Source of the DNA: Bin55 sp965205545
GTDB lineage: Bacteria > Pseudomonadota > Gammaproteobacteria > Pseudomonadales > Azotimanducaceae
Assembly: GCA_965205545.1 (NCBI GenBank)
Contig: OZ242170.1
Coordinates: 806,001-870,000 of the forward strand
DNA: 64,000 nt
Reading direction: 5' to 3'
Part shown: positions 36,218-45,452 of the stretch, piece after piece
Layout: every line of letters begins with the position of its first letter
How positions within the stretch are numbered: the stretch's first letter is position 1
Notes under the pieces: generated by a model
What the model was told of the DNA's origin: nothing
The model's input: only the letters and a program-made list of their open reading frames with translations
The model's database searches: none
Position numbers and translations under genes: made by a program

Positions 36218-39200
36218 ATGAAACTAAACAATCTCCTGAATCTTGCCGACGCGGAAATTCGATCATGTCGGCGATTGACCCGCACTTGGGTGTTTTTTGC
36301 AATTGCTGCCATCGCTAGTGTCCTCCCGATGGTCGAGAGTTTTCTTGACCACGCTGAACTCTCGGGATTCCTTCCGGCTTATGGTCTGAATGCACCACGC
36401 TTTCAACTAGACTACATTGTTCCCGCTCTGTTGTTTTGCTTAGCCGTCGGAGTCGTCACTCTAGCATTCGATTTTCGGTCGCGCGACATTCGCGAGCGGC
36501 TGAGCGAAGTCCTGGATGCGAAACCCGTTTCGAATCTGGAGGTTGTAGTAGGACGGTTTCTTGGAATTACAACACTATTGAGCGCATTTGCCGTAATCTG
36601 GGTGTTGTTGCTGTACAGTGCGGGGCAGATATGCGAGCTTCTGGGTACCTATGCCGGTGAATCGATCGCCTTCTCGAGCACGCTAGTCCTTATCGTCTGG
36701 GACATCGTTCCAAATCTTGCGCTATGGTGCTCACTTACGATGCTTGTCGCCATCGTGGTGAGGTATCGGTGGCTGACCGTTGTGATTATTGGAGCCATCC
36801 TGTGGGGATATTTTCAGCTGAGCACACGATTGCCCTACGAGTATTTGGCTGGGTTGGTGATGTATTCAGGGCTCGATGCTCTCCCGTCGGAACTAGCACC
36901 CGTCATTGTCTCGACTGAAGTCCTTGTCAATCGCGCCTCCTTTCTATGCCTATCCGCAGGACTGCTAGCGCTCACTGCGTTTCTGCATTCAAGACCAACG
37001 CTCGATAGAGCTCGCATTACTGCTGCTCCGATATGTCTCGTGATGCTGGCGATTGGTGTGTTGGGGATTTCGTGGTTGCTCCACGCAAAGCACGTCAATC
37101 GCGTCGAGATTGACAACTGGTCGGCGATACACGCAGCACACCAATCGCACACATTCACCAACATAGAAAAAATCGACGGGTCTGTCGAGATAAACCCTGG
37201 GCGCACAGTGCATTTGGACCTCACCATTACCGTAGCTCCGTTCCACGCGGACAGCTCTGACAAGTGGTTGTTTTCGCTGAATCCTGGCTACAAACTGAAG
37301 CACGTGTCCGTAAATGACCAGGAATTGTCTGATTACCAGTTCGAGGACGGATTGCTACATATTCCTCAAACCGCAAGTAGCGACAGCTCAACAAGAATCA
37401 ATTTAATTGCTGAAGGCAAGCCCAATCCATCGTTTGGCTATCTGGACAACCGCATTGACTGGTCAACGATGGACGCTTCAGAACGCCGGGATCTCATTCG
37501 TCTCGGTAATGAAACGTATATCTTTCATCGCGACTTTGTCGTTCTCATGCCGGGCGTCAGCTGGTTTCCACATTCTGGATCGGCATATGGCAAGACTGAT
37601 TGGGAGTCGCGACCGCTAGACTTCTTCGACTTGGACATTGAAGTAACCGCGCCAAGAGGTTGGACTATTGTTGGACCTGGCCCAACAAAAAGCGATAGCC
37701 ACGACGATCAATCGCGATTTCGGTTCAATCCAAAGAATCCTGTACCCCAAGTTGCTTTGGTTGGTTCAAGATTTGAAAGACGAGCAATGGTTGTTGAAGG
37801 CATTGAGTTTGAATTGCTACTAAGCCAGAAGCACACCAAGAACTTGCGAGTCTTGGACGAGATGGCTGGTGCATTGGACACTTGGATTAGCGAGCAAGCA
37901 ACCAACATGCGTCAATTGGGCTTTGAATATCCTCACGATACATTTTCCCTCGTGGAGGTTCCTGTCTCTCTTCGCATTTACGGCGACGGATGGAAGATGG
38001 GCAGTGTCTCAATTCAACCAGGAATGCAGATGTTACGAGAATCTGCGTTTCCACGCGCTCGCTTCGACAATGCGTTGCAACTTGCGCACAACATTGACGA
38101 TGCTGAAGAAAAGGGAGAACTGATGCTCGCCCAAGTGCGGGACTTCTTCAACAACGACACTCACGGGGGAAACATACTTGAGAACATACCGCGACACCTC
38201 GTGCAATTTCAAACATCACCAGAGGGGGAAGGAGCAATTGCCATCTCACACGTCGTCAATGAATTGGCTGCGCAGCTGGCAACAGGAAGGAGCGAGTATT
38301 TCTCAGCTCGCATGACAACTGGACAAAGTGGGCGATTTCGAAACGCAAACTCTTCATGGTCGTCAACTCGAACTGGGAGCACTTCAGGCACAACGCTTAC
38401 TGCAACAGTTAACCGATCGGAGCGATTCAATGAACGACCTACCATCTGGCAGAAGGCTTCCGAGACTTCGTTGAGCTCAATCAACTTTCGAGAAACTCCC
38501 ATGGTGGCGTACCACATGTTGCTACTGAAAGGAAACGCTGTGGCGCGCAGTGCAATTCAATACTATGGCGACGAGATGATTGGCCAGTTCTTGCGCCAGC
38601 TCCTGGATAGCTACGGCGGTCAGACTTACACGAAGGAGCAATTCAAAGACGTTGCTGCAGCGACAGGTATAGACTTCAATGCGGTCGTACCGGGATGGCT
38701 GGACGACACTAGACTTCCGGGATTCCTTGTGACTGACATAAAGGTTGAACGAATAACGATGCCCGAGACCCAAGAAGCTTCGTATCAGACAAGCTTCATA
38801 CTGCGAAACTCCGAACCCGTGGCGGGATTATTGGAGATTTCGTACACGGACAGTGCCGAGTCGCAAGGAGGTATAAATCCATTTGCATTGGGTGAAGTGT
38901 TTGGGTCCAGTTCGACGAACATTCGACAGTGGGACAGCATTCTCGTGGATGGAGACACGACATTGCGTGTTGCAATCCAATCTGACACCCCACCAAGTTG
39001 GATTGAAGTCGATCCCTACTTATCTCTCAATCGTTCGCCATTACACCTGGAAGTAGCAGACGTTCCGGAGTCCACGGCTGCCAATGTTGCATTGCTGCCA
39101 AGTGTTGAGGAGGTCGATTTGACAAATGTCGAATCTGGTGACGTTATCGTGGACGATCTGGATAGCGGATTTTCGATCATCGACGAAATCAGTCGGAACC

Positions 39201-39790
39201 ACGAGAACAGACTTCCGAAATGGATTCGATACATGATTGGAGCGGACGTCGACGACCGACCCTGGGAACGTGAACTTGATCAGGGACTTGAGGTCTCTTT
39301 TTCTTCGGGTTGGCCCCTGCCGGCACACGACGCCCGCTGGACAAGGGGCGTTGACTCGTCAAGCCATGGGACCTATAGGTCTACGTTTGCCTTCAAATTG
39401 GCAGACCTAACTGACTCACGCGCCAGTTTCTCGACCAATTTGCCATCGGCCGGCGAGTGGCAACTCGAGTACCACCAACCGAGCTTAATCCTCCCGAAAG
39501 TGAATATCCATAAGGGGCGTTTCTCCACGAGCGTGGGGTATTCCTATACGTATTCAATTGGGCAAAACCAGTCGGAAGACAGAGACACGACCATGCACAT
39601 TGAAGTTCACAACGGCGAAAAGGTCGAGAACTTTGAAATTAATTCGCAGAGCTTGCTGTCTGGTTGGAATGTCATCGGTAGTGTGAACATTCGGAAGGAA
39701 TCAATCGTCGACGTACACATATCCGACGGAAGCCATGACTACGTCATTGCAGATGCGATCAAGTGGGTGAACCTGACGACCTCAGAGTAA
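36218..39790 (+). CDS. Fusion: ABC-2-type membrane domain, M1-peptidase-like domain without HExxH, golvesin-like C-terminus
   Basis: This is a 1190-residue protein. Residues 1-300 have about seven membrane spans with the short cytoplasmic FDFRSRDIRERLSEVLDAKP element seen in ABC-2-type permeases of the bacteriocin/copper-export kind. Residues 330-800 resemble the M1 aminopeptidase-like part that follows such permeases (PRGWTIVGPG, YPHDTFSLVEVPVS, EGEGAIAISHVVNELAAQL). At the place expected for HExxH the sequence is NELAA (residues 681-685), and no HExxH occurs anywhere in the protein. Residues 1090-1190 resemble a golvesin-type domain (SAGEWQLEYHQPS, ending YVIADAIKWVNL). No ABC ATPase gene adjoins it. 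It may be a membrane-tethered binding protein, probably non-proteolytic. Confidence 0.75.
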   Translation: MKLNNLLNLADAEIRSCRRLTRTWVFFAIAAIASVLPMVESFLDHAELSGFLPAYGLNAPRFQLDYIVPALLFCLAVGVVTLAFDFRSRDIRERLSEVLDAKPVSNLEVVVGRFLGITTLLSAFAVIWVLLLYSAGQICELLGTYAGESIAFSSTLVLIVWDIVPNLALWCSLTMLVAIVVRYRWLTVVIIGAILWGYFQLSTRLPYEYLAGLVMYSGLDALPSELAPVIVSTEVLVNRASFLCLSAGLLALTAFLHSRPTLDRARITAAPICLVMLAIGVLGISWLLHAKHVNRVEIDNWSAIHAAHQSHTFTNIEKIDGSVEINPGRTVHLDLTITVAPFHADSSDKWLFSLNPGYKLKHVSVNDQELSDYQFEDGLLHIPQTASSDSSTRINLIAEGKPNPSFGYLDNRIDWSTMDASERRDLIRLGNETYIFHRDFVVLMPGVSWFPHSGSAYGKTDWESRPLDFFDLDIEVTAPRGWTIVGPGPTKSDSHDDQSRFRFNPKNPVPQVALVGSRFERRAMVVEGIEFELLLSQKHTKNLRVLDEMAGALDTWISEQATNMRQLGFEYPHDTFSLVEVPVSLRIYGDGWKMGSVSIQPGMQMLRESAFPRARFDNALQLAHNIDDAEEKGELMLAQVRDFFNNDTHGGNILENIPRHLVQFQTSPEGEGAIAISHVVNELAAQLATGRSEYFSARMTTGQSGRFRNANSSWSSTRTGSTSGTTLTATVNRSERFNERPTIWQKASETSLSSINFRETPMVAYHMLLLKGNAVARSAIQYYGDEMIGQFLRQLLDSYGGQTYTKEQFKDVAAATGIDFNAVVPGWLDDTRLPGFLVTDIKVERITMPETQEASYQTSFILRNSEPVAGLLEISYTDSAESQGGINPFALGEVFGSSSTNIRQWDSILVDGDTTLRVAIQSDTPPSWIEVDPYLSLNRSPLHLEVADVPESTAANVALLPSVEEVDLTNVESGDVIVDDLDSGFSIIDEISRNHENRLPKWIRYMIGADVDDRPWERELDQGLEVSFSSGWPLPAHDARWTRGVDSSSHGTYRSTFAFKLADLTDSRASFSTNLPSAGEWQLEYHQPSLILPKVNIHKGRFSTSVGYSYTYSIGQNQSEDRDTTMHIEVHNGEKVENFEINSQSLLSGWNVIGSVNIRKESIVDVHISDGSHDYVIADAIKWVNLTTSE

Positions 39791-40076
39791 GTCCAAATCT
39801 ATAAGCACATTGAATTACTCAAGAGTACTTTGAGATTACAAATAGGATCATTTGCAATTAGTTGCTGGACTTCGTCCCTTAGTGGATTGAGTAGGGCGTT
39901 GCAGGTGCAGGCTTGGTGACGACAAGAGCTTGAGATGTAGTCGTGTACTAGCACTTCGAGCGTGGCGAGACGCATGCTTCTTCAGGTAGTTCTGAGATCC
40001 CCTACCGCCCGTTAGAAACGATGCCGAAAGACAGGCTTAACGGAATCTTCCAGTCACTGGAGCTAGCCTTAGAAAA

Positions 40077-40949
40077 CTATCCGAATTCAAAATACGCATT
40101 TGAAACGACGACTGTCTCACCGACGCTCGCCTCAAATACCACTCTTGACGAGTTTTCCTCCCACGCGCGTATCTCCAGCTCATCCCCAGGATAGACGGGA
40201 GCGGAGAATCTCACCTTAATCTTTCTAAACCGTGACGCATCTCCGTCGCAAATGATCTCCAACAGCTTTTGGGCACAGTGCCCAAATGTGCAGAGTCCAT
40301 GCAGGATTGGAGTGTCGAATCCACCGAACTTAGCTGAGCTGGGATCGATGTGTAGAGGGTTGTAGTCTCCGGACAGGCGATAGATTTGTGCCTGGTTCTC
40401 AGCAATCTGCACGCTCGCGGTGTAGGTTGGACTGGATTCCGGCACGGTAATTTTCTGCGAGTACGTAGTGCCTGATCCCTCGAAAGGCTCAATGTCCCCG
40501 AGCCTCTCGACACCTCTTCTAAAGGAACCGTTCACCATACGGATGCAGTCTTTGCCCGACTCGTCCGACACAATGCTCTCATACTCGCAAAAACCGTTGC
40601 CGCGACCGCGAGGATGAACGCCTACCAACCTGGATCGAACCTTAACCGTTCCCGTATGCGGGAGCGGCGCTAAGAGTTCCAGGTAGCGTTCCGCATCTAT
40701 ATTCAAAGGACCAGGCGAGCCAGGAATTAGGCTCGTGTCTACAGGTGCTCCCGCACCGCCCCAACGTATCGCGAACGTTGGAAATACGCCAAATACAGGA
40801 TGTCGTTCGTAGACGTAACGAAGATCGGTGATTCCAATTCCTACGGCATACAAGAGCACGTCACGCTGGCTATATTGAATGGACACTGGATCACCCCAAG
40901 GTCCTGGTTTACCATCCGGCAGTGCCGCTGTAGCGTTATAGGTGACCAT
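40077..40949 (-). CDS. MaoC-like enoyl-CoA hydratase 2 (double hot-dog)
   Basis: This 290-residue protein is the length of a tandem hot-dog (R)-specific hydratase. The second half carries the hydratase-2 motif YRLSGDYNPLHIDPSSA with Asp195 and His200, then FDTPILHGLCTFGHCAQKLL. The first half has the diverged non-catalytic fold with YAVGIG and FGVFPTFAI. It hydrates trans-2-enoyl-CoA to (R)-3-hydroxyacyl-CoA. It is the last gene of a three-gene operon with a thiolase-like protein and a DUF35 protein (24-bp gap), implying a side-chain or acyl-CoA degradation step. Confidence 0.93.
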   Translation of the reverse strand: MVTYNATAALPDGKPGPWGDPVSIQYSQRDVLLYAVGIGITDLRYVYERHPVFGVFPTFAIRWGGAGAPVDTSLIPGSPGPLNIDAERYLELLAPLPHTGTVKVRSRLVGVHPRGRGNGFCEYESIVSDESGKDCIRMVNGSFRRGVERLGDIEPFEGSGTTYSQKITVPESSPTYTASVQIAENQAQIYRLSGDYNPLHIDPSSAKFGGFDTPILHGLCTFGHCAQKLLEIICDGDASRFRKIKVRFSAPVYPGDELEIRAWEENSSRVVFEASVGETVVVSNAYFEFG

Positions 40950-40973
40950 TTCGCATTTGTTCCTTTGTCTCTG

Positions 40974-42185
40974 TCAGTTGGCTTCCAAGACTAAAGTGCC
41001 CGTTGTTGACAGCGTTCCACCAGTTCCATTGACTACACAAGTGGAAGCAGAAGTTTGCTTGCCCTCGATTCCGTTTACTCCATCTTCAGCAGTTCCAGAC
41101 AGTTGACGGTAAGCTTCGACAAGCAACTGCATGCCGTACATGCCAGAGTGGTTGAAAGACAATCCTCCACCATTTGTGTTGATTGGCAAGTCTCCTCCCG
41201 GAGCAGCATGCCCATCCTTCCATAGAGTGTGCCCTTTGCCGCGTGGGGCCAAGCCCAACATTTCGGCTGTGATTGCGGCAGTGATAGTGAACGAGTCGTA
41301 AATCATCGCCATGTCCATGTCTTGTGGACCGAGTCCCGCCATTTCATAGGCGATCCGCGAGGACTGTGCCGCCGATGTTGCCGTGAAGTCGCCCATTTCC
41401 ACAATGTTCGAGTGTCCCATCGACTCTCCCGCACCGGCAATCCAGACCGGCTGAGTTCTCAAGGAGTGGGCGATTTCTGGACGAGCGACAATTACGGCGC
41501 CGCCGTGATCGCACACTAGGCAACAGTGCGAAATGGTCATCGGCCAAGCAATCATTGGACCGTTCTGAACATCCTCAACCGTGATTGGTCCGCCATTGGG
41601 ATCGGTTTCCTTCGAGAACATCACAGCACGCGGATTGAGCATTGCCCATTGCCTTGTTACGACGGCCACATGGGCAAAATCCTCCGGGGTGGTTCCAAAC
41701 GCATGCATGTGCCGGACCATCGCATGGGCATATTGAGACGGCGCACCGAAGGTGCCATATGCAGCAGTGGCCAATTCACCGGGAGAAACCTCTCCGCGCC
41801 CGCCTCCACCTCGTCCGCCTTGTCCTCGGTAAGACCGGCCTGCCTCGCCGTGACTGACCAGTGCAACGTCAATGATTCCTGCAGCAATTGCAGCTAGGGC
41901 ATGATGCACGTGGATCTGAAATGAACACCCTCCAACCGAGGTAGTGTCAATGTAGTTTGGGCGCAGCCCGAGATGTTCTGCAAGTTCAGAGGACCACCCT
42001 GCCGAGAAAATACCTTCGATATCGGAAATGGGTATCCCGGTGTAATCACATACATTCTTGATCGCTTCTATATGATGCTGCAGCGATGTAATTCGGAGCC
42101 CTCGTTCCGGAGTAAAGCCGATCTCATTCGATTCCGAGGCCCCAACGATTGCTGCCATACGAGAGAGGTTGTGTGCTACTGGCAT
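40974..42185 (-). CDS. Thiolase-like acyl-CoA acetyltransferase/aldolase (SCP-x/Ltp2 type)
   Basis: This 403-residue thiolase-fold protein starts AAIVGASESNEIGF and has DTTSVGGCSFQIHVHHALAAIAAGIIDVALVSHGE, GTTPEDFAHVAVVTRQWAMLNPRA, MAMIYDSFTITA and a C-terminal CVVNGTGGTLSTTGTLVLEAN. The usual thiolase nucleophile context (CxTG or CSSG) is not obvious: the motif region reads GGCSF, and the second Cys lies in CVVNG. The pattern and the partner DUF35 gene 3 bp upstream recall Ltp2-type enzymes, which act as retro-aldolases on steroid side chains with a DUF35 partner. The role could therefore be aldol cleavage rather than thiolysis. Confidence 0.88.
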   Translation of the reverse strand: MPVAHNLSRMAAIVGASESNEIGFTPERGLRITSLQHHIEAIKNVCDYTGIPISDIEGIFSAGWSSELAEHLGLRPNYIDTTSVGGCSFQIHVHHALAAIAAGIIDVALVSHGEAGRSYRGQGGRGGGGRGEVSPGELATAAYGTFGAPSQYAHAMVRHMHAFGTTPEDFAHVAVVTRQWAMLNPRAVMFSKETDPNGGPITVEDVQNGPMIAWPMTISHCCLVCDHGGAVIVARPEIAHSLRTQPVWIAGAGESMGHSNIVEMGDFTATSAAQSSRIAYEMAGLGPQDMDMAMIYDSFTITAAITAEMLGLAPRGKGHTLWKDGHAAPGGDLPINTNGGGLSFNHSGMYGMQLLVEAYRQLSGTAEDGVNGIEGKQTSASTCVVNGTGGTLSTTGTLVLEAN

Positions 42186-42188
42186 GCC

Positions 42189-42641
42189 CTATTCCTCCAC
42201 TACGCGCCAAAACGGTAGGAATGTGTCTTCGTCGACCTTTTCGAATTCGACACGAACCTTGCAACCGATTTGAATGTCTTGCGGACGGCTGGGGTCCACG
42301 CCGCGCAGCACCGTCATCATTCGATCTCCCTCCAATAAGTCGACATAAGCAGTGACATAGGGAGCTTCTTCGCCCCATCCGCCAAATGCACGGTGTTGTA
42401 CGGCAAATGTGTAAAGGGTGCCTTCGCCGCTTGCTTGTGTCCAACCGAGATTGGTCGAATGACAATAGGGGCAAATCAAGCGCGGGTACCAGTGCACGCG
42501 ACCGCAGTCGTTGCAGCGTGGAACCATCAGTTTCCCTTGTTTAGCGCCCTCCCAGAATGGCTCATGGTGCTGTCCCTTGCGGGGTACAGGTTTGTTGTAT
42601 GCCACAAATCGCCTCCCTCTGATCTCTGCCGGCATGGGCAA
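42189..42641 (-). CDS. Zn-ribbon/OB-fold DUF35 protein
   Basis: This 150-residue protein has an N-terminal helix (HEPFWEGAKQGKLMVPRC), a rubredoxin-like zinc ribbon with Cys43, Cys46 (RCNDCG), Cys57 and Cys60 (LICPYC), and an OB-fold end (VRGVDPSRPQDIQIGCKVRVEFEKVDED). Such proteins bind acyl-CoA and are obligate partners of the thiolase-like enzyme encoded next. The 3-bp gap to the thiolase-like gene supports a complex. It is the first gene of the operon. Confidence 0.93.
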   Translation of the reverse strand: MPMPAEIRGRRFVAYNKPVPRKGQHHEPFWEGAKQGKLMVPRCNDCGRVHWYPRLICPYCHSTNLGWTQASGEGTLYTFAVQHRAFGGWGEEAPYVTAYVDLLEGDRMMTVLRGVDPSRPQDIQIGCKVRVEFEKVDEDTFLPFWRVVEE

Positions 42642-42810
42642 TCCAACGAGTCGACAATTTTACAAGCCGAGCGGCAGCGACGGCTTTAGGCACCTTGAGC
42701 CATGGTGTCAACTGCTATGAACTATCACACAACTCTTGGGCGTTTGGCCCAATTGAGCATATGAACGCGAACTACAGCGCTCTTTGGAAGTTAAGGGAAA
42801 TTGAAACAAA

Positions 42811-42838
42811 GCGCAATGCGTTAAAGCACGCATTGCGC
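42811..42838 (-). terminator. Rho-independent terminator
   Basis: GCGCAATGCG (42811-42820) and CGCATTGCGC (42829-42838) form a perfect 10-bp stem with an 8-base loop. On the minus strand it is followed by TTTGTTTCAATTT. It lies 66 bp past the stop of the gene at 42904-43344 and before the DUF35 operon on the same strand. Confidence 0.75.
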
Positions 42839-42903
42839 CTTCTTCCTACTCAAAGTGTCGGGTTCCGTCCACGGCAGAAATGACCGTTGGATAGGCAGTA
42901 CCG

Positions 42904-43344
42904 TTAGTCTTCGCTTGCAGCAGCCTCTGAAATTGGAAACAGGGCAAGTATTCCACCAATCCCCGCAATGACCAATGGCACTAGCATCGTAAAGCTACTT
43001 AAGACAACGCCAAGAACGGAAGCAACAATGATTCCCGCCCCAGGCATCCAATTCTTAGCCATGATTGCCCAAATACCTAGCCCAAGTGCCACCGCTGAGA
43101 AAATGAGTCCAAACCAACCTGCCCGTTCTGCCGATTTTCCGAGCGTCTCCGCCCCAGCCGCGAGATCGATGTCAATCTCGTCACCCGTTTCGTCATCGGT
43201 AACGGTAAAGGCCTCTTCCAATTCCGTCAGATCTGCATTTTCAGCAATGCTTGTAGCAATATTTCCAAAGAACAGTACGCCAAACGCCATGAACAACCCA
43301 ATGGCACCACCAATGATTGCCACAATTCCGCCCGCCTTTCTCAT
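42904..43344 (-). CDS. Small multi-span membrane protein (DUF4064-like)
   Basis: This 146-residue protein has four hydrophobic segments with a polar, acidic loop between the first and second (residues 32-72, TVTDDETGDEIDIDLAAGAE). The first helix is GGIVAIIGGAIGLFMAFGVLFFG; the glycine-rich last ones end FPISEAAASED. It resembles small DUF4064-type membrane proteins, but the match is by pattern only. A diverged copy of its last 24 codons lies at 43594-43665. It has its own terminator at 42811-42838. Confidence 0.75.
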   Translation of the reverse strand: MRKAGGIVAIIGGAIGLFMAFGVLFFGNIATSIAENADLTELEEAFTVTDDETGDEIDIDLAAGAETLGKSAERAGWFGLIFSAVALGLGIWAIMAKNWMPGAGIIVASVLGVVLSSFTMLVPLVIAGIGGILALFPISEAAASED

Positions 43345-43593
43345 GAAACTCTCCCTTTAATCATTGATAAGAACTAGCTTTAGACCGTTGCTTTAGGAGC
43401 AGCGGATTGAGTTCTATCAGATACGCTTTACGTTGCATGCTTTATACCACAGTGCCTATGACTCAATTAGGTACTCTAGACGCAGCTTGAACTTCAACGA
43501 ATAAACCTACCTAGGAACGAGTAGACGAATTTCGATAGACGAGCGGAGCAATAATCTGCTGTCCACGGAGAAACTCACGGTAGGACACGCAAT

Positions 43594-43665
43594 CCGTTAT
43601 TTTTGGCTTTCCGCAGCCTTTGAAATTGGAAATGAAGCCAGAACTCCCCCAGTTTCCTCAATCAC
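43594..43665 (-). pseudogene. Decayed 3'-end copy of the upstream membrane-protein gene
   Basis: Aligned without gaps to 42901-42972, the 72 bases differ at 19 positions by hand count (about 74% identity). The minus-strand translation keeps the reading frame and nearly the stop position: GGVLASFPISKAAESQK then a stop, against GGILALFPISEAAASED then a stop. The frame upstream meets a stop within eight codons, so only a 3' fragment remains. The surrounding stretch 43345-44324 has no other gene. Confidence 0.55.
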
Positions 43666-44054
43666 TTCTCCTGTTGGTCAGCGATAGCCATTAATTAATT
43701 TTTGTTTGTCCGCTAGGCGGCAATTCATCGAGCCCGACAATATAAGCCTTACATGTCCGATTTATAGCACAACACCGATACTGCGATTTCGTACATGAAG
43801 CACCACAAGGTAGATCGATTAGCCGCAGCAGTAAGCGCTAAGGACTTGGCGGACCATAATTGTGGAAATTGCTAACCCAGCTTAAATTCGAGGCTGCAAT
43901 TCTTGCAGTTTACATGCGCGTCGCATCGTAGTCTCCCCCGCATCCACTAAGTCCCTGCGCGTTTTCAATCAAGAACATTTGGAGCGTTGCCGCGTCGGTC
44001 AATTTGCTTGGATGTGTGTTGCTCGCGAACAAGAAAAAACCATATGCGAGGACG

Positions 44055-44106
44055 ATTTAGCTAAGAATGCTCGCGTGCGCTATGTGTTGGCCACAGTTAG
44101 CTAAAT
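44055..44106. promoter_or_regulatory. Inverted repeat, possible operator upstream of importer operon
   Basis: ATTTAGCTAA (44055-44064) and its exact reverse complement TTAGCTAAAT (44097-44106) flank a 32-bp spacer. Each arm contains the 8-bp palindrome TTAGCTAA. It lies about 220 bp ahead of the importer ATPase start. Confidence 0.4.
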
Positions 44107-44171
44107 TGGCTGACATGCGAGATTCCTACGGTGTTGCTGCAAATCGTTAAAATTTGTTCAGGTAAAACCTC

Positions 44172-44193
44172 AACGCTAGCTTGAGCTAACGTT
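44172..44193. promoter_or_regulatory. 22-bp near-perfect palindrome, possible operator
   Basis: AACGCTAGCT, two spacer bases, AGCTAACGTT: nine of ten arm positions are complementary. It lies 131 bp upstream of the importer ATPase start. The AGCTAA core is shared with the inverted repeat at 44055-44106, which suggests one regulator binding both. Confidence 0.45.
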
Positions 44194-44324
44194 CCGCGCA
44201 ATCCTCAATTCAGTGGGAAGATCCCTGTCCAATTCTGCTCCGCCAAACCAATTGATCGACTCCATCGAGCGAGCTATTTGAGCGGCTTGGACTTAATCGA
44301 CGAAATCTAGACTTGGACGAGCCA

Positions 44325-45452
44325 ATGACAACCGATAAGGCGACGGAACAAGCATCCGACGTCCATATATCGTTCGACAGTGTTGTCAAGAGCTACGACG
44401 GTACAACTCAGGTTGTCAAAGACCTCAATCTGGAAATCAATCGAGGCGAATTCCTAACTCTGTTGGGACCCTCTGGATCGGGCAAGACTACTTGCCTCAT
44501 GATGCTTGCGGGGTTTGAGAGCATTACTTCCGGCACGATTACGATCGACGGCCGGGCTATTCAAGATATCTTGCCCCACAAGCGTGGCATTGGCATGGTG
44601 TTCCAAAACTATGCGCTGTTTCCCCATCTAACGGTTCGCAAGAATCTGTCGTTTCCGCTGGAGGTCCGAGGCATGAGTGCTTCCGAGCGAAACAGCCGCG
44701 TGATGAGAGCTCTGGAACTTGTGCAACTAGAGGGGTTGGAGAATCGGAAACCAAGAAATCTATCTGGAGGCCAGCAGCAGCGTGTAGCCATCGCACGAGC
44801 CCTTGTTTTTGATCCTGAAATCGTGCTGATGGACGAACCTCTGGGAGCATTGGACCGTCGACTGCGGGAGGAAATGCAGTATGAAATCCGGAGAATTCAC
44901 CAACAGCTCGGCGTGACTATGGTGTACGTCACCCACGATCAGCAGGAGGCGATGGTCTTGTCCGATCGCGTCGCAGTCTTTCGAGATGGTCGAATCGAGC
45001 AAATCGCCACGCCGGAAACACTGTATGAAGAACCCAGCCGTGTATTTGTTTCCTCTTTCATCGGCGACAACAATGTTCTCTATGGCGAAGTAAGAGAAGT
45101 GCAGGACAACGACATTTGCCATGTCTCCATTGGACCCGACAGAAACGTACAAGCACTTTCTGTCGAGGAAACGAAGCCGGGTGAACCGGTATGGGTTGCC
45201 ATCCGGCCAGAACGAGTTGGTATCGCCAAGACTGAAAACCAGTATTCCAATCAGTTCGATGCGATCGTCAACGACATCGTTTTCATGGGCGACCACCTCA
45301 GAATCAACGTCGATACCTGCGGTGTTCGCAACTTTATCATTAAGATTCCCAACCTTGTTGGCCATGGTGCAGTCCTGCCAGGAGACGAAATTCAAGTGGG
45401 TTGGGCAACGCTCGATTGTCGAGCGCTTTCGATGGATTCGGAGAAAACCTAA
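44325..45452 (+). CDS. potA: ABC importer ATPase, polyamine/opine type (PotA-like)
   Basis: ATG 44325 starts a 375-residue protein; a TTG at 44313 would add four residues. It has Walker A GPSGSGKTT near residue 48, the ABC signature LSGGQQQRVAIARAL near 147, Walker B IVLMDEPLGALD near 167, and the switch His in YVTHDQQEAM. The C-terminal TOBE domain (about residues 280-370) is present. It heads a four-gene operon: its TAA overlaps the ATG of the binding protein by one base. The transported solute may be a polyamine, opine or related amine. Two palindromes upstream may regulate it. Confidence 0.92.
   Translation: MTTDKATEQASDVHISFDSVVKSYDGTTQVVKDLNLEINRGEFLTLLGPSGSGKTTCLMMLAGFESITSGTITIDGRAIQDILPHKRGIGMVFQNYALFPHLTVRKNLSFPLEVRGMSASERNSRVMRALELVQLEGLENRKPRNLSGGQQQRVAIARALVFDPEIVLMDEPLGALDRRLREEMQYEIRRIHQQLGVTMVYVTHDQQEAMVLSDRVAVFRDGRIEQIATPETLYEEPSRVFVSSFIGDNNVLYGEVREVQDNDICHVSIGPDRNVQALSVEETKPGEPVWVAIRPERVGIAKTENQYSNQFDAIVNDIVFMGDHLRINVDTCGVRNFIIKIPNLVGHGAVLPGDEIQVGWATLDCRALSMDSEKT

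Noticed and set aside
44760..45395. 211-codon minus-strand frame
   Set aside because: It is antisense to the importer ATPase, which has all ABC motifs, so it is a shadow frame.
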